Both the position numbers and the translations under genes were made by a program. The notes beneath the pieces were generated by a model. That model saw only the letters and a list, made by a program, of their open reading frames with translations, was not told where the DNA came from and did no database searches. Of a DNA stretch of 64,000 bases, positions 34,487 through 43,363 are shown piece by piece. Numbering within the stretch: the first letter of the stretch is position 1; every line of letters starts with the position of its first letter. This DNA is from Rhodopirellula islandica (GTDB lineage: Bacteria; Planctomycetota; Planctomycetia; Pirellulales; Pirellulaceae), in NCBI RefSeq assembly GCF_001027925.1, contig NZ_LECT01000042.1, forward strand, positions 1-64,000, given 5' to 3'.

Positions 34487-35530
34487 ATGCCCTGCCCTGC
34501 CCCAATCCCCGCCCGTCGCCTCCACGCGAGAAAATTGCGTCTGCGAACAGAGCGTGAACGCAGTGTGAGCGGCGATCGGCCCGTTCGGGAGGCATTCACC
34601 TTGGTGGAATTGCTGGTCGTGATCGCGATCATTGCGATTCTGGTCGGGCTGCTTTTACCCGCCGTGCAGGCCGCCCGTGAAGCGGCACGCAAGGTTCAGT
34701 GCAGCAACAACCTCAAAAACATTGGGCTGGCGCTTCACAATTACGAATCGGTTTATCGGACATTGCCATGGGGTGCCAAAGGCGGTTGGGGCCCAAGTTG
34801 GACCACTGACATCCTCGCCTTTCTCGAACAAACTCAGCTGGCCGAGATTGTTCCCTACGGCGAACCCGGGGGTCCCACAGGTGGATTGCCCGAAAGTGTC
34901 CGGTTCAGGCAACTCGCCACGGCGCCCGTGATGGTGTTTCGTTGCCCGTCTCAACTCGGACCGACAGCCCTGAGTCAACCGACGGACAAGATCGATGGTC
35001 GAGTTCGCAACACTTACCTTGGCAACGGGGGCAGCGATGTGAACTGGAACGATCATTCGATCTTCGGAACCACCGGTTTTGATCGTGGCAACGGTGTGTT
35101 CCGAGCCACTGACTTCTGCCACATCACGTCGGCAGGAGATGTATGCGACAACCGCCCGGATCAGAAACCGATCAATTTTGCCGGCATCCTGGATGGACTC
35201 AGCAACACCCTGATGATTGGCGAAACGAGATACATCGACGATCACGAATGCGGTGTCTGTGACCACTTCATGCTCTACCACGAAGACTTCGACACACAGA
35301 ACGGTCAGGATTTCTCAGAGGCACTGTGCTCACTCCGCCAAGGGTTCAACTTGCGAGATGTCTCCAAAGATGACTTGCAGATGTCACTTGGAAGTTACCA
35401 TCCAGGCGGGTTGCATTTGTTGATGTGCGACGGATCGGTTCGATTCACATCCGATTCGCTGAACGAAGAAGTCCGACACGCCATCGGCAGCCGCAACAAC
35501 AAAGAAGTCTTCGACGCCGGCGAGTTTTGA
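34487..35530 (+). CDS. DUF1559 pseudopilin-like protein
   Basis: 347 residues. A prepilin-type leader ends at [20 protein letters not shown], cleaved before Phe with Glu five residues on, followed by the planctomycete DUF1559 signature [20 protein letters not shown] and [13 protein letters not shown]. The C-terminal part ends with [16 protein letters not shown], the usual H-x-G-G motif of this family. These proteins are very numerous in planctomycetes and are thought to be exported and assembled by a type II secretion or pilus-like machine; the role of single members is unknown. The start may be downstream of 34487, since the first 35 residues are unusually basic. Confidence 0.92.
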   Translation: MPCPAPIPARRLHARKLRLRTERERSVSGDRPVREAFTLVELLVVIAIIAILVGLLLPAVQAAREAARKVQCSNNLKNIGLALHNYESVYRTLPWGAKGGWGPSWTTDILAFLEQTQLAEIVPYGEPGGPTGGLPESVRFRQLATAPVMVFRCPSQLGPTALSQPTDKIDGRVRNTYLGNGGSDVNWNDHSIFGTTGFDRGNGVFRATDFCHITSAGDVCDNRPDQKPINFAGILDGLSNTLMIGETRYIDDHECGVCDHFMLYHEDFDTQNGQDFSEALCSLRQGFNLRDVSKDDLQMSLGSYHPGGLHLLMCDGSVRFTSDSLNEEVRHAIGSRNNKEVFDAGEF

Positions 35531-35574
35531 GTTCGCAGTCTCAGCTGGATTCACTAGCCCCGTTGTAAGCAGGT

Positions 35575-35685
35575 ACGCAGACGTCGTCGGATATGTGAGC
35601 CGTTTGGCGTTAGCCACGGTTCCCGCGCACAACCGGGGCTGACGCCCAAACGGCTCACGGGATTCAACCCAATCATTCCTGCTTA
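35575..35685. repeat. 111-bp inverted-repeat element with TAAGCAGG ends
   Basis: TAAGCAGG at 35575-35582 is matched by CCTGCTTA at 35678-35685. Inside, GTGAGCCGTTTGGCGTTAGCC (35595 onward, one base longer than quoted motifs elsewhere) pairs with the segment ending GGCTCAC at 35658. The same unit begins at 63914. It is a MITE-like or REP-like dispersed repeat between the DUF1559 gene and the next gene. Confidence 0.75.
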
Positions 35686-35709
35686 GCTGTCCAACGTCGC
35701 GCCGTCGAA

Positions 35710-36687
35710 CTAACGAAACCAGTGCGCCATCGCGGTCGCGTGCATTTGCTCGTACGCGTTGACCGTGGTGGATTCGTTGACATCGGGACGCAAGAATTCC
35801 GCGATCATCTGATCGGTCTGCTCCACTTTGCTTTCGATTCGGTGCATCCACAACGACTTCAAAACGCCGACGCTGTCGAATAGATCGGCGCGCATCATCA
35901 TCATCACGCTGTCCGCGACTGCCTGATTCGCCGCCGGGAGCGACGGTTGCTCAGCCACATGCTTTTGAAAACCTTCCTTCATCGCCGCTCGGGTCAACCA
36001 AGCGACCGTTTCATGGGTCGGTGCCGTGCTGCATTCGCGAGCCGCGTTGGCGTGTGACTGGGTCCGTGTGAGATCCATTCCGTAGCGGGTCAATTCCGAA
36101 TCATGGGCCGCGATGCTGCCCACCAAGACATCGATCCAACGTTCCGTGACTCGCCTCAGACGATTCAGCCGCACCGCATCGGTGACACTGCAGCCACGAC
36201 GATCCAGGATCGCCCACTGAACTCGGTTGCGAGCTTCCAAGTGCGACAGATGAATGGCTTGGGTGATCGGCGAACACTCATCGGTGCCGTTTCGACGATC
36301 GATCCCGTCCCCGATCGCTGCCACCACGCGTGTCAATGCTTCGCTCGCCAAGATCTCTTCCAACACGCCCATGTGCTCGGTCCACCAACATCGCATGCGG
36401 TAGAAGTCGCCGGTCGCTTTCACACGATTGAATCTCGCCATGACTTGATGCCACAGATCCAAACGGTTTCGCGAAGCAGTCCAGTATCCCGCGATTGCCT
36501 CAGGGGAAATGGGACTGCGTTGCAGCAGCATCGCTGGCCCATGGTAGGACAGGACGGAAGCAAGTTCGGTGAGCTGAACAACGTGCATGCAGAAACACTG
36601 GGAAACAAGTCGAAAGACATCCGTGGTCGAACCGGACACGGAATGCAGGGTTCGGGCCACGAATGGCACGCCCATCCGATATTGCAC
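35710..36687 (-). CDS. conserved-looking protein of unknown function
   Basis: 325 residues, mostly helical, no signal peptide if translation begins near residue 54 (MLLQRSPISPEAIAGYWTAS), which would be ATG 36528; the longest frame starts at 36687. Methionine, Arg and Asp/Glu are frequent (ADSVMMMMRADLFDSVGVLK near the C-terminus). No catalytic motif is recognised. It could be an FCD/GntR-like ligand-binding helical bundle, but I do not see a DNA-binding region, so that remains a guess. Codon use looks like that of the neighbours. Confidence 0.6.
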   Translation of the reverse strand: MQYRMGVPFVARTLHSVSGSTTDVFRLVSQCFCMHVVQLTELASVLSYHGPAMLLQRSPISPEAIAGYWTASRNRLDLWHQVMARFNRVKATGDFYRMRCWWTEHMGVLEEILASEALTRVVAAIGDGIDRRNGTDECSPITQAIHLSHLEARNRVQWAILDRRGCSVTDAVRLNRLRRVTERWIDVLVGSIAAHDSELTRYGMDLTRTQSHANAARECSTAPTHETVAWLTRAAMKEGFQKHVAEQPSLPAANQAVADSVMMMMRADLFDSVGVLKSLWMHRIESKVEQTDQMIAEFLRPDVNESTTVNAYEQMHATAMAHWFR

Positions 36688-36873
36688 CGCAAGTCACCTT
36701 CTGCAGGGCACTTACAAAAACGAAGAGACCGGAGCGTGAACGTCGCCAAGGTGAAGATGTTGTAAAAACTCCACCTCCAGTGGAAAGCTTGCAACATCCT
36801 TTGTTGTCGATCCGAGGACGCCGGGGGGTGCAGAACCTGCTGTCGCCATCCGCGACCGCCCTGCCCCGGACAG

Positions 36874-37086
36874 CTCGCTGAACGCTCGTTTTCCGACCGC
36901 TCCCGCTGCGGCGAGTCGATTGAGTTGTCAACGAGGTTTGAACGCGTGTGGAATGGGCACTCTTGCCCGTCCAAGTTGCGGATGTCGGCCAAGAGTGGCC
37001 AACCGACAGCGAAATCGACAATCCCATCGCCAACGGGCGGGGTGGGCAAGACGTTACGAGCACGGCACTTCAAAACCGCACAACCT
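36874..37086. repeat. dispersed intergenic repeat
   Basis: The 399-bp gap 36688-37086 contains a 36-bp block (36874-36909) shared with 30370-30405 and a tail (around 37055-37085, GCACGGCACTTCAAAACCGC) resembling 30433-30462. Minus-strand open frames here are repeat-derived. No gene is called. Confidence 0.6.
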
Positions 37087-38346
37087 CTACTCGGCAGCAG
37101 CCTGCCCAAAGGGATCGCTCCATTTCTCCTCCGTCAAAATCGTACGGTCAGTCAGCGTTTTCAAGAACGCGACCAGCGCGACCTTGGGAACTTCCGGCAA
37201 CGCCATCCCGTTGGCGGCGAAGTCATCCAGACGTCCGTCGAGGTTGGGGTGCGGCTTGATGCTCCAGTTGTAGTGCTCGACGACCTCATCCAGAGTTCGG
37301 AATCGCCCGTCATGCATGAACGGCCCGGTCAGCTCAACGTTCCTTAGCGACGGCGACTTGAAACGTCCTCGATCAATTTCCGCCTTGCTGATCGTCCCCA
37401 CGCCCAAGTCCACGTCGTCCGTGTCCGCGTCCACTCCATTGACGGCGGGGGTGGTCATCGTGAAGAACGCCATTTGTCGAGCCGGTCGTTGGGAAGAGTC
37501 GTACGGTTCGTCTGGACGGTGCGGATTGAACGGCAACGCGTTGCTCATGTGACACGACGCGCAGTTCCCTCGGAACAAGAACACCTGCTTGCCCAAGTTC
37601 TCCTGCTCGGTGAAGTTTGGAAACGGCCGGCGGTAGGATCCGGCTTGCGAAACCCCGAGGTCATAGCGAGATTGAAACGAGACGATTGAACGCACGAACT
37701 GGGCCAATGCCTTGGCGACCCGATCCACGGTGACCTCTGTTGATCCAAACGCTTTGGCGAACAGCGGTGGGTAGATCGGATCCGCTGCCAATTGCGGGAT
37801 CAAGACGTCGAGGTCATGCCCCATCTCGATTGGGTTTTCGATCGGCATCAAGACCTGTTGTTCCAATGTGCGAGCTCGTTCGTCCCAGAAAAATCGCCCG
37901 CGTTGGTAGAAGCGAGCATTGACCAGGCTCATTGAATTGCGAGTCACCTTCTCGCCGTCGAACCCAACGCTCAGCGGTTCATCATCGGTAAAAGACAACT
38001 CTTGTTTGTGGCACGAGGCGCACGAGACCGTGCCATTGGCCGACAGCGTCTTGTCGTAGAACAGGACTCGCCCCAGCGTCGCCCCGTCGTCCGTCATCGG
38101 ATTGTCGGGCGGGGTGTTGTCGAACCGTTCCACCGCAGACCGAAAATGTTCCGGCCAATCGATGTCGCTGTAGTTGAAAGGGGTCTCCGGCAGATTCAAC
38201 GCTCGCATCTCTGCCGCGCTGCCCTGCCCTGCCAACTTTGTCTTGCTCGAGACGGGCTCCGCTGCCACGCCGATCTTGCAGCCGGAACCTAACGAACCCA
38301 GCCAACAAACGGCGACAAAAAAGCACACCGCCCTGCCCCGATCCAT
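37087..38346 (-). CDS. di-haem cytochrome c peroxidase family protein
   Basis: 419 residues from ATG 38346. A hydrophobic leader MDRGRAVCFFVAVCWLGSLG followed by SGC suggests export, perhaps as a lipoprotein. Two CxxCH haem-binding motifs, both CASCH, lie in TVSCASCHKQELSF (near residue 110) and GNCASCHMSNALPF (near 265). Other family marks are RNSMSLVNARFYQRGRFFWD, MPIENPIEMG and FKSPSLRNVELTGPFMHDGR. This is the CcpA/MauG-like peroxidase family: it reduces hydrogen peroxide with electrons from small cytochromes, or oxidises another substrate, in the periplasm. A start at 38391 is equally open but gives a long unlikely n-region. Confidence 0.92.
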   Translation of the reverse strand: MDRGRAVCFFVAVCWLGSLGSGCKIGVAAEPVSSKTKLAGQGSAAEMRALNLPETPFNYSDIDWPEHFRSAVERFDNTPPDNPMTDDGATLGRVLFYDKTLSANGTVSCASCHKQELSFTDDEPLSVGFDGEKVTRNSMSLVNARFYQRGRFFWDERARTLEQQVLMPIENPIEMGHDLDVLIPQLAADPIYPPLFAKAFGSTEVTVDRVAKALAQFVRSIVSFQSRYDLGVSQAGSYRRPFPNFTEQENLGKQVFLFRGNCASCHMSNALPFNPHRPDEPYDSSQRPARQMAFFTMTTPAVNGVDADTDDVDLGVGTISKAEIDRGRFKSPSLRNVELTGPFMHDGRFRTLDEVVEHYNWSIKPHPNLDGRLDDFAANGMALPEVPKVALVAFLKTLTDRTILTEEKWSDPFGQAAAE

Positions 38347-38686
38347 TCGCGAAACAGTCCCTACGAATTGCGGATTCGTCATGGTTGGCATCGTGGCGTT
38401 TTCTTTGGGAAGGAAAAATTCGATCCCGCGAGTCTAGCATTTTCACCGAACACTTTCTCGGGTCTTCCCAACTGGAGTGACCACCGCACCGCCCTGCCCC
38501 GCCGCGGATTCCGATGGCAGGCCGGCGAGTGGCAGGGACCAACTCCTGCGCAAAAGCGTGAAAATCGGTGGCCAAAACGTCGGCAAAACGGGGAGAAACT
38601 TGCAATCGAAAAACGCGAGTTTCTCTCTCGTGGCTGAACGGGTACAAACATGAGCTGACGCGCCCCCTCGAAAAGGATTTTGCTGA

Positions 38687-41600
38687 ATGTCGGATACGAT
38701 CATCGCCCCGGAAATGAAAATTGAAGCGGCGACGGAAATGCCGGACGCCAAACCGTTTGTTCACCTGCATTGCCACAGCCACTACAGCTTGCTCGATGGG
38801 GCTGGCGACATCGGCAAATTGGTCAACCGCGCCGTTGAACACGGGATGAATGCGATGGCGTTGACCGACCACGGCAACTTGCACGGGGCGCTTGAGTTCT
38901 ATCGCAAGGCGAAGGACGCGGGCATCAATCCGATCATCGGTTACGAAGCCTACATCGCACCGGGGAGTCGGTTTGACAAAGGCGGTGCCCGCAGCAGCAA
39001 AGCGGCCAGCTATCACTTGACTCTGTTGGCACAAAACCGAACCGGTTTCAAAAACCTGATCAAGCTCGCCTCGGCCGCCTCGCTGGAAGGCTTCTACTTC
39101 AAGCCTCGAATCGACAAAGAAATCCTCGAGAAGCACAGCGAAGGCATCGTTTGCTTGTCCGGTTGCGTCAGCAGCGAATTCAGCCGCGCGATTCTGAAGG
39201 GAATCGAAACCAAAGAACACGAAGAAGAAGCCAAGAAAATCGCGGGGTGGTTTCACAAAGTCTTCGGCGATCGTTACTTCATCGAGATCATGAACAATGA
39301 TGTCGACATCCAGCGCACCCAACTCGAAGGTGCGGTGGACATCGCCAACAAGATGGGTCTGCCTTTGGTCGCGACCAGTGATTGCCACTACGTCAATCAA
39401 GAAGACGCGGAAGCCCAGGACATCATGTTGTGCATCAACACCGGGCGATTCCGCACGGACAACACGCGAATGAAGATGGAGAACGACCAGTTCTTTCTTC
39501 GCAGTCCACAACAGATGTACGAGAAGTTTCCGGGATTGGAAGATGCGGTCGGTCGCAGCCAGCAAATCGCTGACACGGTTGACATTGAACTCGAATTCAA
39601 CAAGTACTTTTTCCCCAGCTTCCCCTGCCCTGATGAACTGACGCCGCTGGATTACCTGCGAAGGTTGTGCGAACAGGGATTGATGGAACGCTACGAGGGC
39701 GATGACGAGCGCATCGTCGACGGCAAACTTTCCGACGAGGTCATGGCCCGCCTCGATCGCGAATTGGGCGTGATCGAAAAGCTCAACTACCCAACGTACT
39801 TCTTGATCGTGTGGGACTTCGTCAACCACGCTCGCGACGTCGGCATCAGCGCGACCGCTCGGGGTTCCGGGGTGGGTGCGATCGTGTGCTACGCGCTGTA
39901 CATGTCTCACGTTTGTCCGCTGCGTTATGACTTGTTGTTCGAAAGATTCCTCGATGAATCTCGAACCGAGCCACCCGATATCGACATCGACTTCGAAAAG
40001 GAACGTCGACTCGAAGTCATTGACTATGTGAAAGAGCGTTACGGCAGCGAAATGGTCTGCCAGATTGGAACGTTCGGTACGCTGGCGGCCAAAGCAGCCA
40101 TCAAGGACACCGGTCGAGCGCTTGGAATCCCGCTGTCTCGCGTCAACCAAATCACCGAGTTGGTCCCGGACGAGCTGAAGATCACCATCGCGAAGTCGCT
40201 CGACAAGAGCGCTGACCTGAAGATGATCTACGACGGCGACCCGGAGATCCGCGAGTTGCTCGACCTGGCGATGAAGATCGAGGGACTGGCTCGCAACGTC
40301 GGCACGCACGCCGCGGCGGTGGTCATCGCCGACCAACCGCTGACGGAGTATGTCCCACTGGGGCGGGTGCCTGGAAAGCAGGATGTGATCACCCAATGGG
40401 CGATGGTGGATGTTGAAGCATCCGGGTTGCTCAAGATGGATTTCCTCGGACTTCGCAACCTGACCATCATGTCGCGAACGGTGAAGTTGGTCGAGCAAAC
40501 GACCGGCAAAACCATCGACCCTTTGAAATTCCCCTTGGACGACAAACCGTCTTATGCGCTGCTGCAACGCGGGGAAACCAAGGGTGTCTTCCAACTCGAA
40601 TCAGGCGGCATTCGCGATCTGCTTCAGCGAATGAAGCCCGACACGTTCAACGACATCATCGCGACCGCCGCGCTGTACCGTCCTGGTCCGCTGGAAGGCG
40701 GGATGGTCGACGATTACGTCAACATCAAACACGGTCGGCAACAACCGGAGTACAAACACCCGGTCTTGAAAGAGATCTTGGAAGAGACCAACTCGATCAT
40801 GGTCTACCAAGAACAGGTGATGCGGATTCTCAACCGCCTCGGGGACGTGCCGCTGGCCAAAGCGTACACGTGCATCAAGGCGATCAGTAAAAAGAAGCAG
40901 TCTTTGATCGATGCCAACCACGATGTCTTCATCGCGGGTTCGATCCGCAATGGGCTGGCTGAAAAAGACGCGGAAGACATTTGGAATCTGATCGTCAAGT
41001 TCGCCGGCTACGGGTTCAATAAGTCGCACTCCACTGCGTACGCGTTGATTGCCTACCAAACCGCGTATTTGAAAGCCCACTACCCCGTCGAGTTCATGGC
41101 GGCGTTGTTGTCCAGCGACATCTCGGGCCGAAACTTCAAACGCAAAGACGCTCTGATCGAGCACATGGAGGACTGCGATCGGATGGGCATCGAGGTGTTG
41201 CCACCCAATGTCAATCTGTCGGACGCGGACTTTGGAGTGTTTGAGGGCAAGATCCCGTTCGCTCTGTCTGCGATCAAGGCCTGTGGTGGCTCCACCGCAA
41301 TCAGTATCGAAGCCGAACGCAAAAAGAATGGTCCCTTCAAAGACATCTTTGATTTTTGTGAACGAGTCGACCCGCACGACTGCAATCGCAGCGCGATCGA
41401 AACGTTGATCAAAGCCGGTGCCTTTGATTGCTTCGGTGCGAAACGCAGTCAATTGGCCTCCGTCCTCGAGCGGGCCATGCAGGCCGGCGCGAAAGTTCAA
41501 GCTGACAAGAAAACCGGGCAAGCCAGCTTCTTCGACGCCTTCGATGAAGAAGAAGAGGAGGGCTCCGACGGCGACTCGAGTGCGGCAACACCGTTGCCGG

Positions 41601-42286
41601 ACATCGAAGAATGGCCTGATCGCGAAAAACTGTTGGCTGAAAAAGAAGTTCTGGGCTACTACTTGGACAGCCACCCGTTGGCCGAGTTTGAAAACAAGCT
41701 GGCCACGTTCCGCACCCACACCACCGAATCCATGGCGGATTGCAAGGATCGCGACGAAGTCATTGTCGGTGGGATGATCAGCAGCATCAAAATTGCTCAC
41801 ACGAAGAACCCCAAACCGGGGGCGCCCAGCAAGTACGCGAACTTTGATTTGGAAGACATGGCCGGCAGTGTGCGCTGCATTTGCTGGCCCAAGGGTTTCG
41901 CCGTTTGCGGCGAACGAATCCAACCCGACGCCGTCGTGTTGGCCAAAGCCAAGGTCGACCGCCGCGGCGGTGGCGATGAAATCAACCTGATCATCGACGA
42001 ATTGACACCACTGGACGAACTGGATTCCCGCTACACGCACGGCATCCGCATTCGCCTGGACGAGGCCGAACACGATGAAAAAACGGTTTCCAACGTTCGC
42101 GAAATCGTCCGCGGCTACCCAGGCAACAAGGATCTGTTGTTGGCCATGCATTTGTGCGAAGGCGAGACGGTGCACTTCAAGGCCGACAAGTTTCGCGTCG
42201 ACATCACCCCGCAACTCCGTGAACGACTGGATGACTTGCTCGGGACCGGCCACTACAAGTTGCTGATGAGCAAACCGCAACGCTGA
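38687..42286 (+). CDS. dnaE: DNA polymerase III alpha subunit
   Basis: The replicative polymerase subunit, 1,199 residues, close to the usual 1,160. The PHP domain opens with FVHLHCHSHYSLLDGAGDIG (from about residue 24) and ALTDHGNLHGALEFYRKAKD. The polymerase core has PDIDIDFEKERRLEVIDYVK near residue 430, giving the catalytic acidic residues, and FEYGFNKSHS-type sequence as GYGFNKSHSTAYALIAYQTA near 775. A C-terminal OB fold (about 1025-1110, VIVGGMISSIKIAHTKNPKP) contacts single-stranded DNA. It acts in the cytoplasm in the replication fork. An acidic linker EEEEEGSDGDSS near residue 955 is lineage-specific. Start 38687 leaves a short extension before the PHP domain. It ends 20 bp before a terminator shared with the convergent gene. 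Confidence 0.97.
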   Translation: MSDTIIAPEMKIEAATEMPDAKPFVHLHCHSHYSLLDGAGDIGKLVNRAVEHGMNAMALTDHGNLHGALEFYRKAKDAGINPIIGYEAYIAPGSRFDKGGARSSKAASYHLTLLAQNRTGFKNLIKLASAASLEGFYFKPRIDKEILEKHSEGIVCLSGCVSSEFSRAILKGIETKEHEEEAKKIAGWFHKVFGDRYFIEIMNNDVDIQRTQLEGAVDIANKMGLPLVATSDCHYVNQEDAEAQDIMLCINTGRFRTDNTRMKMENDQFFLRSPQQMYEKFPGLEDAVGRSQQIADTVDIELEFNKYFFPSFPCPDELTPLDYLRRLCEQGLMERYEGDDERIVDGKLSDEVMARLDRELGVIEKLNYPTYFLIVWDFVNHARDVGISATARGSGVGAIVCYALYMSHVCPLRYDLLFERFLDESRTEPPDIDIDFEKERRLEVIDYVKERYGSEMVCQIGTFGTLAAKAAIKDTGRALGIPLSRVNQITELVPDELKITIAKSLDKSADLKMIYDGDPEIRELLDLAMKIEGLARNVGTHAAAVVIADQPLTEYVPLGRVPGKQDVITQWAMVDVEASGLLKMDFLGLRNLTIMSRTVKLVEQTTGKTIDPLKFPLDDKPSYALLQRGETKGVFQLESGGIRDLLQRMKPDTFNDIIATAALYRPGPLEGGMVDDYVNIKHGRQQPEYKHPVLKEILEETNSIMVYQEQVMRILNRLGDVPLAKAYTCIKAISKKKQSLIDANHDVFIAGSIRNGLAEKDAEDIWNLIVKFAGYGFNKSHSTAYALIAYQTAYLKAHYPVEFMAALLSSDISGRNFKRKDALIEHMEDCDRMGIEVLPPNVNLSDADFGVFEGKIPFALSAIKACGGSTAISIEAERKKNGPFKDIFDFCERVDPHDCNRSAIETLIKAGAFDCFGAKRSQLASVLERAMQAGAKVQADKKTGQASFFDAFDEEEEEGSDGDSSAATPLPDIEEWPDREKLLAEKEVLGYYLDSHPLAEFENKLATFRTHTTESMADCKDRDEVIVGGMISSIKIAHTKNPKPGAPSKYANFDLEDMAGSVRCICWPKGFAVCGERIQPDAVVLAKAKVDRRGGGDEINLIIDELTPLDELDSRYTHGIRIRLDEAEHDEKTVSNVREIVRGYPGNKDLLLAMHLCEGETVHFKADKFRVDITPQLRERLDDLLGTGHYKLLMSKPQR

Positions 42287-42305
42287 GTACAAAGGTCCTG
42301 AGGCT

Positions 42306-42342
42306 AAAAAAACGCGGGAACCGATGGTTCGGTTCCCGCGTT
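42306..42342. terminator. shared terminator between convergent genes
   Basis: AACGCGGGAACC (42311-42322) pairs perfectly with 42331-42342 around an 8-base loop. On the minus strand it is followed by a T run (42312-42306), so it best serves the minus-strand gene; in the plus direction it may also end dnaE. Confidence 0.88.
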
Positions 42343-42373
42343 CGGAAATCATGGCTGGGCGAATCACCCCTGC

Positions 42374-42907
42374 TCAAGCGTCGTCTTTCTGTTTCCCTTT
42401 TCCCTTCCCCTTTCCTTTGCCCTTGCGGCCTTTTTTGGCAGAGGTCATTTGCTTGCGGGCTTGTTCGGGCAAAGCGGCCAACTGCTCGGGGGTTAGCATC
42501 CCCGCCACTGCAACTCGCAGTGCTTTCGCCGCTTTCTGCTGCTTGGCGATCAGAGCCTGTTCTTCTTCGCTGAAGCCTTCCTTCAACTTGGCGGCCATTT
42601 CTTTCCCCTTCAGGCCAGCCTCACGCGCCGCTTTTTGGGCCTCGGTGCGCTTCTTCATCAACTCGGGGGTCAGTCCCTCGTCCTTCAGTTCCTTCATTTG
42701 GGCGACGAAGCTCGTTTTGGCCTCGTTCCACTTCGCTTTTTGCTCGTCAGTCAACTCGACTGTTTCGAGCGTCTTGCTGAGGTTCTGGGCCATCCAAGCG
42801 CCAGCCGCTCGGTTTCCAGCTCGCTTTTTCTTTGCTTCGGGTTTGTCATCCGCCGTCGCCGAAGCAGCCAAACAAGCAATCAAGGCCAACGCAATCAGGT
42901 GTTTCAT
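42374..42907 (-). CDS. small exported helical protein with Lys-Gly tail
   Basis: 177 residues. Signal peptide MKHLIALALIACLAASATAD (about 1-19). The rest is helical and rich in Lys, Glu and Ala. Segments TLETVELTDEQKAKWNEAKT and VAVAGMLTPEQLAALPEQAR have the LTxEQ pattern seen in Spy/CpxP-type periplasmic proteins, but spacing and length differ, so this is only a resemblance. It ends in a KGKGKGKGKGKQ run of alternating Lys and Gly, perhaps for binding acidic polymers. It is convergent with dnaE. Confidence 0.78.
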   Translation of the reverse strand: MKHLIALALIACLAASATADDKPEAKKKRAGNRAAGAWMAQNLSKTLETVELTDEQKAKWNEAKTSFVAQMKELKDEGLTPELMKKRTEAQKAAREAGLKGKEMAAKLKEGFSEEEQALIAKQQKAAKALRVAVAGMLTPEQLAALPEQARKQMTSAKKGRKGKGKGKGKGKQKDDA

Positions 42908-43363
42908 CCGAGTGTCTCCGAGTGGGGAAGGGTTGTTGGGGAGGATTTTACCCTCACCGGGCCTCAGAGGGGCCCACTATTCCTCAAAACCGTTTTAAGC
43001 GGATGCGAATTTCTGCTTGGAGTGCGCTCGGAGACGCCTGAAAAGCATTCGGGAACTTTTCTGTCTCATTTTGCATCCAACGCCAGGTGAAAGTCACTGA
43101 AACCGGATGACCGTCACGACCGTCACGCAGCGACATAAACCCTGCCATAACAGCGTTTTTCGTTGCTTTGCGAGGCACCCCAAGTAAACTCGACCCCCGC
43201 GGTAAAGCCCTCCTTACGCAGCCGCTTCACCTTATCCAAACTGCCAAAAACCAGAAATTCCTCTGACTTTGGCATCCATTTTTGCAACTTCCCCCGCATC
43301 CTGCTCCGCCGCCGACCAGCCCCAAATTGGTCTGCCACGAGCGGCACGACGAGGCCAACACTG
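42908..43363. other. gene-free upstream region of the giant gene
   Basis: About 455 bp. Open frames on both strands are present but lack signal peptides or family motifs. A short direct repeat GACCGTCAC/GACCGTCAC lies at about 43107-43125. The promoter of the giant gene should be here; I could not place it. The giant frame is open from 43163, but the extra residues are not of its composition. Confidence 0.5.

Noticed and set aside
36420-37109. 229-codon minus-strand frame overlapping the unknown gene and its upstream gap
   Set aside because: Its first part is translated dispersed repeat and the rest overlaps the better-supported frame 35710-36687.
37982-40594. 870-codon open frame on the minus strand
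   Set aside because: It lies opposite dnaE and the peroxidase 5' region, has no family motifs and a composition rich in His, Arg and Asp typical of antisense reading of GC-biased codons.
40601-42367. 588-codon minus-strand open frame opposite the dnaE 3' half
   Set aside because: dnaE is certain here, and the antisense product has no recognisable domain.
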